From NCBI GenBank assembly GCA_963696625.1, contig CAVOKZ010000035.1, positions 1 to 28,463 on the forward strand: a DNA stretch of 28,463 bases, written 5' to 3'. Each line of letters starts with the position of its first letter. Position 1 is the first letter of the stretch. Below are positions 22,945-28,463 of this stretch, one piece after another. The notes below the pieces were generated by a model. The model did no database searches and was not told the DNA's origin. It worked only from the letters and a program-made list of their open reading frames with translations. The stretch comes from JAWVFN01 sp963696625. Lineage in GTDB: Bacteria > Actinomycetota > Thermoleophilia > Solirubrobacterales > 70-9. Both the position numbers and the translations under genes were made by a program.

Positions 22945-23831
22945 AGACGCTGAGGACCAAGGCCGACCTCCGCGAGGAGCTCACCGGCCCCCGCCGCGAG
23001 GATCGTCGCATCGGGCTGGTGCCGACGATGGGCTACCTCCACGAGGGACACCTGTCGCTGATCCGCGCCGCGCGCCAGGACTGCGACGTCGTCGTCGTCA
23101 GCCTCTTCGTCAACCCGGCCCAGTTCGGCGAGGGCGAGGATCTCGACTCCTACCCGCGCGACGAGGCCCGCGACGCCGGGCTCGCCGAGGCCGCCGGCGC
23201 CGACCTGCTCTGGGCGCCCGACGCCGAGGAGATCTATCCCGAGGGCTTCGACACCGCGGTCGAGGTCGGCCCCTCCCTGACCGGCGTCCTCGACGGCGAG
23301 CCCGAGCGCCGCGGCCCCGGCCACTTCCGCGGCGTCACCACCGTCGTCGCCAAGCTCTTCAACATCGTCCAGCCCGGCGTCGCCTACTTCGGCCGCAAGG
23401 ACGCCCAGCAGGCGCTGGTGATCGAGCGCATGACCCGCGACCTCGACTTCGGGGTCGAGATCGCCGTACTGCCCACGGTCCGCCAGCCCGACGGGCTCGC
23501 GATGAGCTCGCGCAACGCCTATCTCGACGACGACGAGCGCGCGCGCGCCCTGGCGATCTCGCGCGGGCTGCGCGCCGCCGAGCAGCGCGCCGCCGCGGGC
23601 GAGCGCTCGGTCGAGGCCGTGACCGAGGCGGTGCGCGAGGAGCTTCGTGACGCCGGTATCGAGCCCGAGTACGTGGAGGCGCGAGACGCCAGGGACCTGT
23701 CTCGCGTCGCAGAGCTGAACGGGCGACCGGTGCTGCTCGCGGTCGCCGCCCGGGTGGGAGGAGCGCGGCTGATCGACAACACGATTCTCAACGACCCGAC
23801 AACCGAGAACACGACACAAACGGAGGCGTAA
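22941..23831 (+). CDS. panC: pantothenate synthetase
   Basis: 296 residues from GTG 22941, overlapping the upstream stop (GTGA). The nucleotidyl-transferase signature MGYLHEGH has His34 and His37, followed by FVNPAQFGEGEDLDSYPRD, FRGVTTVVAKLFNIV, YFGRKDAQQ and the KMSKS-like loop MSSRNAYLDDDER. It condenses pantoate with beta-alanine using ATP in the cytosol. Beta-alanine comes from PanD, encoded 7 nt downstream, and pantoate needs PanB, encoded after that. The length is standard. Confidence 0.97.
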   Translation: MKTLRTKADLREELTGPRREDRRIGLVPTMGYLHEGHLSLIRAARQDCDVVVVSLFVNPAQFGEGEDLDSYPRDEARDAGLAEAAGADLLWAPDAEEIYPEGFDTAVEVGPSLTGVLDGEPERRGPGHFRGVTTVVAKLFNIVQPGVAYFGRKDAQQALVIERMTRDLDFGVEIAVLPTVRQPDGLAMSSRNAYLDDDERARALAISRGLRAAEQRAAAGERSVEAVTEAVREELRDAGIEPEYVEARDARDLSRVAELNGRPVLLAVAARVGGARLIDNTILNDPTTENTTQTEA

Positions 23832-23838
23832 TCAGGAC

Positions 23839-24285
23839 ATGCAGCGGCAGATGCTGAAATCGAAGATCCACCGAGCCACGATCACCGACTGCGACGTCGA
23901 GTACGTCGGCAGCATCACGCTCGATCCCGAGCTGATGCGGCAGTCCGACCTGCTCGTCAACGAGCAGGTCCACGTCTGGGACATCGACAACGGAGCGCGC
24001 TTCGTCACCTACGCGATCGAGGGTGAGGAGGGCTCGGGCACGGTCCAGGTCAACGGCGCGGCCGCGCGCCTCGTCAGCCCTTCTCACAAGGTGATCGTCG
24101 CCTCGTTCGGCGCCTATGACGAGGCTGACCTCGAGGACTACTCCCCGGTCGTCGTCCACCTCGGCGACGAGAACCAGATCACCCGGGTCGACAGCGATCC
24201 GACCGTGCTGTTTGACCTGACCGGGGTCGGAGTGAACTCTGACCCCGGCCGAGACAACATTCCCGAGCAGGAGGCATTGCTGTGA
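23839..24285 (+). CDS. panD: aspartate 1-decarboxylase
   Basis: 148 residues from ATG 23839, preceded by GGAGGC. The self-cleavage site is Gly24-Ser25 in YVGSITLD, where Ser becomes the pyruvoyl cofactor. VNEQVHVWDIDNGARFVTYA and GAAARLVSPSHKVIVASF are canonical. It makes beta-alanine from aspartate. The C-terminal tail is longer than the usual ~117-140 residues; its DLTGVGVNSDPGRDN stretch is encoded by a P1 palindrome (24217-24252), so the tail was probably extended by that element. The stop overlaps the panB GTG. Confidence 0.95.
   Translation: MQRQMLKSKIHRATITDCDVEYVGSITLDPELMRQSDLLVNEQVHVWDIDNGARFVTYAIEGEEGSGTVQVNGAAARLVSPSHKVIVASFGAYDEADLEDYSPVVVHLGDENQITRVDSDPTVLFDLTGVGVNSDPGRDNIPEQEALL
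24217..24252. repeat. palindromic element P1, long form, copy 2 (in panD)
   Basis: CCGGGGTC-g-GAGT, GA centre, ACTC-t-GACCCCGG: 12 pairs plus a G-T wobble. It is 36 nt long with 32 identical to 1499-1534. Positions 16 and 21 of the unit are C and G in copy 1 and G and C here, so the pair is kept. It is in-frame in the C-terminal tail of PanD. Confidence 0.75.
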
Positions 24286-25169
24286 GCGAACGTCAGCCGG
24301 TCACCCTCCCCCGCCTCGCCGAGATGAAGGAGAACGGCGAGCCGATCGTGATGATCACCGCCTACGACTATCCGTCGGCCGAGATCGTCGACGAGGCCGG
24401 CGTCGACATCGTCCTCGTCGGCGACACCGCGGCGATGGTCGTCCTCGGTCACAACGCGACCACTCCGGTGGGAATGGAGGAGATGGTCGTCCTCACCGCC
24501 GCCGTGCGGCGCGGGCTGAAGACGCCGATGCTGATCGGCGACATGCCGTTCGGGTCGTACGAGACCTCCAACGAGGACGCCGTCCGCAATGCCCAGCGCT
24601 TCGTCAAGGAGTGCGGCGTCGACGCCGTCAAGCTCGAGCGCGGCGGCGCCTCCGTCGATCGCGCGCGAGCGATCGTCCGCTCCGGGATCCCGGTCATGGG
24701 CCACGTCGGCCTCACGCCGCAGACGGCGACCGCGCTCGGGGGCTTCAAGGCCCAGGGCAAGACCGCCGAGCAGGCGCAGACACTGGTCGAGGACGCGCTG
24801 GCCCTGCAGTCGGTCGGCTGCTTCGCGATCGTCTTCGAGGCCGTCCCCGCCGGGGTCACCGAGGCGATGATGACCAAGATGGAGATCCCGGTGATCGGGA
24901 TCGGCGCCGGCAACGCGACCGACGGCCAGGTTCTCGTCTGGCACGACCTGCTGGGCATCTACGGCGGCCACAAGCCGAAGTTCGTCAAGCGCTTCGCCGA
25001 GCTGCGGGCCGAGATGCTCGCGGGGGTCAGCGCCTACAGCGAGCAGGTCCGCTCGCGCTCGTTCCCGAGCGAGGAGTACAGCTACTCGGTCGATCACGAA
25101 GAGCTCGCCGCCTTCCACACCTACCTCGAAGAGGAGAGCCTCTCCGCCCACGCGAAGTGGGATTGGTAG
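24282..25169 (+). CDS. panB: 3-methyl-2-oxobutanoate hydroxymethyltransferase
   Basis: 295 residues from GTG 24282, overlapping the panD stop. TIM-barrel motifs are MITAYDYPSAEIVDEAGVD, VLVGDTAAMVVLGH, DMPFGSY, VKLERGG, GHVGLTPQ, FEAVPAGV and GIGAGNATDGQVLVWHDLLG. It adds a methylene group from methylene-THF to ketoisovalerate, giving ketopantoate. It is the last gene of the pan operon and is followed by a 70-nt hairpin structure. Confidence 0.97.
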   Translation: MSERQPVTLPRLAEMKENGEPIVMITAYDYPSAEIVDEAGVDIVLVGDTAAMVVLGHNATTPVGMEEMVVLTAAVRRGLKTPMLIGDMPFGSYETSNEDAVRNAQRFVKECGVDAVKLERGGASVDRARAIVRSGIPVMGHVGLTPQTATALGGFKAQGKTAEQAQTLVEDALALQSVGCFAIVFEAVPAGVTEAMMTKMEIPVIGIGAGNATDGQVLVWHDLLGIYGGHKPKFVKRFAELRAEMLAGVSAYSEQVRSRSFPSEEYSYSVDHEELAAFHTYLEEESLSAHAKWDW

Positions 25170-25235
25170 CGACGTCAGCCCGCCGGCTTTGTCGCGGCGG
25201 CTTGCCACCGCGACCTGATGGTGGGCGGGCGCTAC
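25166..25235 (+). terminator. nested hairpin after panB (possible terminator)
   Basis: Outer arms GTAGC/GCTAC and GCCCGCC (25178-25184)/GGCGGGC (25224-25230) enclose an inner stem GTCGCGG (25191-25197)/CCGCGAC (25208-25214) with a further GGC-tt-GCC tip. No U-tract follows. It overlaps the panB stop codon and could protect or end the operon mRNA. Confidence 0.45.
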
Positions 25236-25276
25236 GGAGCGACCTGGTAAGGAAGCGCTAAGAAACGGGTACTACC

Positions 25277-26434
25277 TTGCCTCGCTTGAGCGAGGCAAAG
25301 CGGACAGCATCACTCGACGGCCTGCGCGGACTCGCCGCGCTGACCGTCTTCACCCACCACGTCTGGGGCCACCAGCTCGGCGGCAAGACGACGCCTCCGA
25401 TGACCGACATGTGGTCGGTGGCCGGGACCCAGCTGCGGCTCGGACTCTTCCTCTTCTTCATCCTCACCGGCTTCCTGCTCTACCGCGGCTTCCTCCGCCA
25501 TCTGCGCGAGGGCACGCGGCCTGACTTCGGCGGCTACCTGCGCCGCCGTGCGGCGCGCATCCTGCCCGCCTACTACGTCGCAGTCGTGGCGGCGATCGTG
25601 ATCGTCGCCCTCGTCGACGTCCGCGGGCTGCCGCCTCTCGACCAGCTGCCGCTGTTCGCGGTCTTCGCCCAGAACTTCTCCAACGACACCTTCCTCACCG
25701 TCGACTCGCCGACCTGGACCCTCTGCGTCGAGCTCGGCTTCTACCTGCTGCTGCCGCTGATCGTCGCCGGGCTGCTGCGCCTGCGCGCGGGCTGGCGCTT
25801 CCAGGCCGGCGCCCTCGCGGCGATGTTCGCCGCCGGGCTTCTCTGGCGGGCGCTCGGCGACGCGATCGGGGCCGGGGTCGTCTGGGACAACATGCTCCCC
25901 GCCTGGCTGCCCTACTTCGCGCTCGGGATGGGCGTTGCGCTGTGGCTCGAGTACGGGCGGCCGCGTGCGCTCGGCGCCCGGCGCACGGGCCTGATCGCCG
26001 CCGGCGCCGCGCTGGTCGTCGTCGCCAACGCGGCGCTGCTCGGCGCGCTGCGGGGCAACTCCGTCATGCACTACGTCAGCAACCTGCCGGCCGGCGCCGC
26101 GTTCGCGGTGCTGACCGGGCTGGCGCTCGTCGGCAGCGGGATCGCGGTGCGCTGGATGCACACGCGCTGGCTCGCCGGCCTCGGGATCGTCTCCTACGGG
26201 TTCTACCTCTGGCACATGCCGCTGCTGATCGCGCTGCGCGGCATCTACCCGCACGGCGGGTTCCTCGCCACCTTCGCCACCGCGCTGCCGGTGACTCTGG
26301 TCGTGGGGGCGCTGAGCTGGCGGCTGGTCGAGAAGCCGGCGCTGCGGCGGGCGAAGCGCCCGCCCGCGCCACGGGCATCGCGCCGCGTCCCGGCGCCGCA
26401 GCCGCAACCACAAGCCGTCGCGATCACCGAGTAA
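25277..26434 (+). CDS. acyltransferase 3 family membrane protein
   Basis: 385 residues from TTG 25277; TTG 25286 is an alternative and neither has a good ribosome site. The family signature near the start is SLDGLRGLAALTVFTHH with the catalytic-type His, followed by the FFILTGFLLYRGF helix, RRRAARILPAYYVAV, and SPTWTLCVELGFYLLLP with the conserved Glu. About ten hydrophobic helices follow, ending in SWRLVEKPALRRAKR. Such enzymes move acyl groups onto sugars, lipids or peptidoglycan at the membrane. The acceptor is unknown, and no polysaccharide genes are nearby. Confidence 0.88.
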   Translation: MPRLSEAKRTASLDGLRGLAALTVFTHHVWGHQLGGKTTPPMTDMWSVAGTQLRLGLFLFFILTGFLLYRGFLRHLREGTRPDFGGYLRRRAARILPAYYVAVVAAIVIVALVDVRGLPPLDQLPLFAVFAQNFSNDTFLTVDSPTWTLCVELGFYLLLPLIVAGLLRLRAGWRFQAGALAAMFAAGLLWRALGDAIGAGVVWDNMLPAWLPYFALGMGVALWLEYGRPRALGARRTGLIAAGAALVVVANAALLGALRGNSVMHYVSNLPAGAAFAVLTGLALVGSGIAVRWMHTRWLAGLGIVSYGFYLWHMPLLIALRGIYPHGGFLATFATALPVTLVVGALSWRLVEKPALRRAKRPPAPRASRRVPAPQPQPQAVAITE

Positions 26435-26464
26435 CTGCGTCCCCGTTGCGGGGTAAATCTAGTT

Positions 26465-26511
26465 GCAATCCGCACTATCCCAAGTTTCACCGGATTGCGT
26501 CTTTCACGCAA
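26465..26511 (+). promoter_or_regulatory. overlapping inverted repeats in the DUF378 leader
   Basis: GCAATCCG (26465-26472) is the exact complement of CGGATTGC (26491-26498), while TTGCGT (26495-26500) can instead pair with ACGCAA (26506-26511) over a CTTTC loop. The two pairings share TTGC and exclude each other. The second hairpin ends 2 nt before the ribosome site AAGGAGG (26514-26520). A leader switch or operator is possible. Confidence 0.4.
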
Positions 26512-26526
26512 GCAAGGAGGTTTGCG

Positions 26527-26757
26527 ATGGAGATGCTCAAGCGGTTGGAGCCCCTGGCGCTCGTGTTCATGATTCTCGGCGCCCTCAACTGGGGCGCGAT
26601 CGGTGTCTTCGACGAGAACGTGATCGCAAACGTGTTCGGAACCGGATCCTTCACCGACGTCCTCTACGCGATCGTCGGCGTATCCGGTCTCGTCTACGTG
26701 CCCAGGGTGCTCGAGGGCCTGCACATCGGCGCCGGCCCGCACCCGCGCGGCGCGTAG
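26527..26757 (+). CDS. DUF378 small membrane protein
   Basis: 76 residues from ATG 26527, with the very strong ribosome site AAGGAGG 6 nt upstream. The DUF378 pattern is clear: LALVFMILGALNWGAIGVF, then TDVLYAIVGVSGLVYVPR, forming two membrane helices with the conserved GALNWG motif. The function of the family is unknown. It is a single-gene unit ending in a strong terminator. Confidence 0.9.
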   Translation: MEMLKRLEPLALVFMILGALNWGAIGVFDENVIANVFGTGSFTDVLYAIVGVSGLVYVPRVLEGLHIGAGPHPRGA

Positions 26758-26768
26758 CCGAATCGACA

Positions 26769-26798
26769 CCGGCCGCCGACGCGAAACGGAGCAGCCGG
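26769..26798. repeat. stem-loop element P2, diverged copy d (reverse orientation)
   Basis: The stem CCGGC (26769-26773) pairs with GCCGG (26794-26798) around a 20-nt loop. The reverse complement of that loop matches the copy b loop at 17 of 20 positions, including TTCGCGTC. It lies between the DUF378 stop and its terminator. Confidence 0.5.
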
Positions 26799-26819
26799 CA
26801 GTTACGTTGAGAGAGGTAC

Positions 26820-26853
26820 GAGCCGGGCCCCGCTTGGGGCCCGGCTCTTGTTG
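26820..26853 (+). terminator. Rho-independent terminator
   Basis: GAGCCGGGCCCC (26820-26831), loop GCTT, GGGGCCCGGCTC (26836-26847): a perfect 12-bp stem followed by TTGTTG. It ends the DUF378 transcript just before yjbQ. Confidence 0.8.
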
Positions 26854-26869
26854 CGGGTAGGTTGAAGCG

Positions 26870-27397
26870 GTGGCCGTTCATTCCGGCGAGCTTTCGTTCT
26901 CGACCGAAGGCGACTCCGACATCGTCGACATCACCGCCGGCGTCGAGCAGGTCGTCGCGACGTCCGGCGCCGATGCCGGCCTCGTCAACGTCTTCGTCCG
27001 CGGGTCGACCGCCGCCGTGACGACGATGGAATACGAGTCCGGCGGCGTCCACGACCTGCGCGAGCTGCTCGAGCGCCTCGTCCCCACCGAGGGCGATTAC
27101 GAGCACAACCGGCTCAACCACGACTCGAACTCCCATGCCCACCAGCGCGCCTCGATCGTCGGCGCCTCACAGACGGTCCCCGTCGCCGGCGGACGGCTGG
27201 GCATCGGCATCAGCCCGTCGTTGAAGGGGATACCGCTCTCGTTCGAGTACCCGATCGCCGCCGGGATCGAGGAGTCCGGCACCGGGATGACGACGTCGGC
27301 CGCCGCCGGCGATTCCACGGCAAGGCGGTGCCCGAGGCGTTGGCGGACGTGGTGCACGTTGCTTCCGTCCCAGACCGAGTCGGGACGCGAGAAGTAG
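26870..27397 (+). CDS. yjbQ: YjbQ family protein, truncated and fused to foreign sequence
   Basis: From GTG 26870 the first ~113 residues follow the YjbQ/UPF0047 family: GLVNVFVRGSTAAVTTMEYE, YEHNRLNHDSNSHAHQRASI, and VGASQTVPVAGGRLGIG. Family members have side activity as thiamine phosphate synthase; the main role is unclear. A GTWQ-type strand and an ~20-residue tail should follow GRL. Instead, from about 27209, the frame runs antisense through purF until TAG 27397. The last ~60 residues are therefore not real YjbQ. The native gene is cut by a contig or recombination junction. Confidence 0.75.
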   Translation: MAVHSGELSFSTEGDSDIVDITAGVEQVVATSGADAGLVNVFVRGSTAAVTTMEYESGGVHDLRELLERLVPTEGDYEHNRLNHDSNSHAHQRASIVGASQTVPVAGGRLGIGISPSLKGIPLSFEYPIAAGIEESGTGMTTSAAAGDSTARRCPRRWRTWCTLLPSQTESGREK

Positions 27398-28218
27398 ACG
27401 AACTCGAACGTGCAGCGGGCGCCGCGCGGCTGCGGTGCGAGCACCTGCGAGCGGTGGAGTTCGGTGCCCTGGAGCGTCACCATCTCGCCCGGCTTCACCT
27501 CGTCGATGTCGACGCAGCCGAGGGTGGACAGCGCGCACGTCTCGGACGCCACCGCGTGTCCGCCGTGAGGGAGTCGCCCGACCGACAACGGCCGGAATCC
27601 CCACGGATCGCGGACCGCGATCACGCGGTCGGCGGCGAGCAGCACCAGCGAGAACGCCCCCTTCCAGGCGGGGAGCGTGCGCTCGATGCGCTCCTCCCAG
27701 GTCTGCCCGCCGGCGGCGGCGAGCATCAGCGTCATCACCTCGGAGTCGCTGGTGGCCGTGAGGCCGAATCCCGCGACTCAGCAGCTCGTCGCGCAACGCC
27801 GGCGCGTTGACCAGGTTGCCGTTGTGGGCGAGCGCCAGCGGGCCGTGCATCGTCTCGACGAGGAACGGCTGGATGTTGCGCTCGGCGTTCGCGCCGGTCG
27901 TCGAGTAGCGGGTGTGGCCGATCGAGTGGTAACCGCTCAGCGGAGCCATCGTGCTGCCGGGGTGAACACGTTGGCGACGAGGCCCGCGTCCTTGTGCACG
28001 CGTGCCCGGGTGCCGTCGCTCACGGCGATGCCGGCCGCTTCCTGGCCACGGTGCTGGAGGGCGAACAGACCGAAGAACGCCAATTGTGCGACGCCTTCGC
28101 CGTGGGGCGTCGACACGCCGAGCACACCGCACTCGTCCTTCGGGGTGTCGTTGTCGACGGCCGGGCGAGAACGCCCGGGCGGCTCGGCGATGGGTGTGTG
28201 CGCAATGGGAGTGCCCAT
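27211..28218 (-). pseudogene. purF: amidophosphoribosyltransferase, 3'-truncated with two frameshifts
   Basis: ATG 28218 lies 1 nt after the purC stop. The first frame reads DTPKDECGVLGV (the Cys becomes the nucleophile after propeptide removal) and FALQHRGQEAAGIAVSDG. Near 27955 one G is missing (ACCCCGGCAGC) and the frame moves to GYHSIGHTRYSTTGANAERN, then LAHNGNLVNAPALRDELLSR. Near 27765 one extra base (GGGATTCGG) moves it to EVMTLMLAAAGG, RDPWGFRPLSVGRL and AAIGYSNESGIPFNDGL. The match ends at 27211, where KNRYVGR-type sequence should follow. PurF makes phosphoribosylamine from PRPP and glutamine. The indels cancel in length and look like sequencing errors. Confidence 0.85.
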
Positions 28219-28219
28219 G

Positions 28220-28462
28220 TCAGTCGATGTCCAGTCCTGCCAGTGCGGCGTTGATCCGTGGTGCAACAGGGTACGCGCCCGGCACGAAGCCGGTGCCCGT
28301 GAGTCGCTCGAACGCGTCGACGTATCGACTCGCGGTGGCGTGCCACACCTCGGGGGGCAGCTCGGGAACCTGCCCGTCGCCGGTGTAGCCGGCGTCCGCG
28401 AGCGCTCGCCGGACCACCTCCTTGTCGAGGCTCTCGGGTTCCTCGCCGGCGGCGAGGCGTTC
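28220..28462 (-). CDS. purC: SAICAR synthase C-terminus (partial at window edge)
   Basis: The frame enters at 28462 and stops at TGA 28222-28220, giving about 80 residues: ERLAAGEEPESLDKE, VVRRALADAGYTGDGQVPEL, PPEVWHATASRYVDAFERLT. The P-P-E-V...Y-V-D-A-F-E-R-L-T-G pattern is the end of PurC, which joins aspartate to CAIR in purine synthesis. It is followed directly by purF in an operon-like arrangement. Confidence 0.8.
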   Translation of the reverse strand, partial: ERLAAGEEPESLDKEVVRRALADAGYTGDGQVPELPPEVWHATASRYVDAFERLTGTGFVPGAYPVAPRINAALAGLDID

Positions 28463-28463
28463 G

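Noticed and set aside
26345..26370. GC hairpin gcgggc-gaa-gcgcccgc near the acyltransferase end, as a P2 copy
   Set aside because: The loop does not match the P2 core; Arg/Ala/Pro codons explain it.
26441..26453. CCCCG-ttg-CGGGG after the acyltransferase stop as a terminator
   Set aside because: The stem is only 5 bp and there is no real U-tract (TAAATC), too weak to list as a terminator.
1..28463. CRISPR arrays, rRNA genes, insertion sequences with transposase
   Set aside because: None seen. The repeats found are dispersed palindromes without regular spacers, and no transposase or integrase frame was recognised.

Overview
The window is high-GC DNA (about 70% by eye) from an actinobacterium. 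GTG and TTG starts are common, 4-nt stop/start overlaps are frequent, and a DUF2520-panC-panD-panB operon, a ceoBC-like TrkA pair beside APC permeases, and Rex are present. The family mix and style fit the Thermoleophilia/Solirubrobacterales best, but that placement is inference. Both ends look chimeric. The first ~285 nt are AT-richer and carry a broken chorismate synthase (aroC) 5' end. The last ~1.25 kb carry purC/purF of apparently different origin, joined in the middle of a yjbQ gene. The reliable native segment is about 290-27200.

Layout: (1) 1-290, foreign aroC fragment. (2) 302-1288, 5'-truncated Gly/poly-Lys protein. (3) 1293-1493, small four-Cys protein (minus). (4) 1563-5248, heterodimeric ABC exporter with one degenerate and one consensus ATP site. 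(5) 5331-7057, Ser/Thr-rich lipoprotein, HTH-HNH endonuclease and tRNA-Gln(CTG), all minus. (6) 7079-13501, a tightly packed minus-strand operon: APC permease-Usp, small two-TM protein, APC permease-Usp, TrkA-N, TrkA-N/C, FAD reductase; probably cation (K+) transport. (7) 13584-13748, a 165-bp symmetric palindrome touching the hppA stop. (8) 13745-18333, H+-pyrophosphatase, a small acidic protein, a GCS2-type ligase, Rex and a glutaredoxin-like protein. (9) 18333-21983, the t6A locus (tsaD, rimI, tsaB, tsaE) with a divergently placed small coiled-coil lipoprotein, plus a family-4 uracil-DNA glycosylase. (10) 22099-25169, pantothenate operon. (11) 25277-27210, acyltransferase 3, DUF378 membrane protein, a strong terminator and truncated yjbQ. 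(12) 27211-28462, frameshifted purF and the purC 3' end. No gene-free stretch exceeds 300 nt; the longest (13502-13744) is mostly the large palindrome.

The most unusual content is not a gene but a set of small dispersed palindromic elements. Family P2 (four copies) has a conserved ~20-nt loop, core TCCTCCGCTTCGCGTCCG, flanked by GC stems whose sequence differs from copy to copy while pairing is kept. Two copies lie in-frame inside coding sequence (tsaD and the DUF2520 gene). Family P1 has a long 36-nt form (1499 and 24217, with a compensatory base-pair swap) and a short form GGGGTCAGACCCC (4515, 16156, 16177), which adds the peptide KGSDP in-frame to an ABC transporter and to a small acidic protein. 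This resembles protein-coding palindromic repeats known from Rickettsia (RPEs) or REP-type elements. The parallel is inferred and no mobilising enzyme is visible here.
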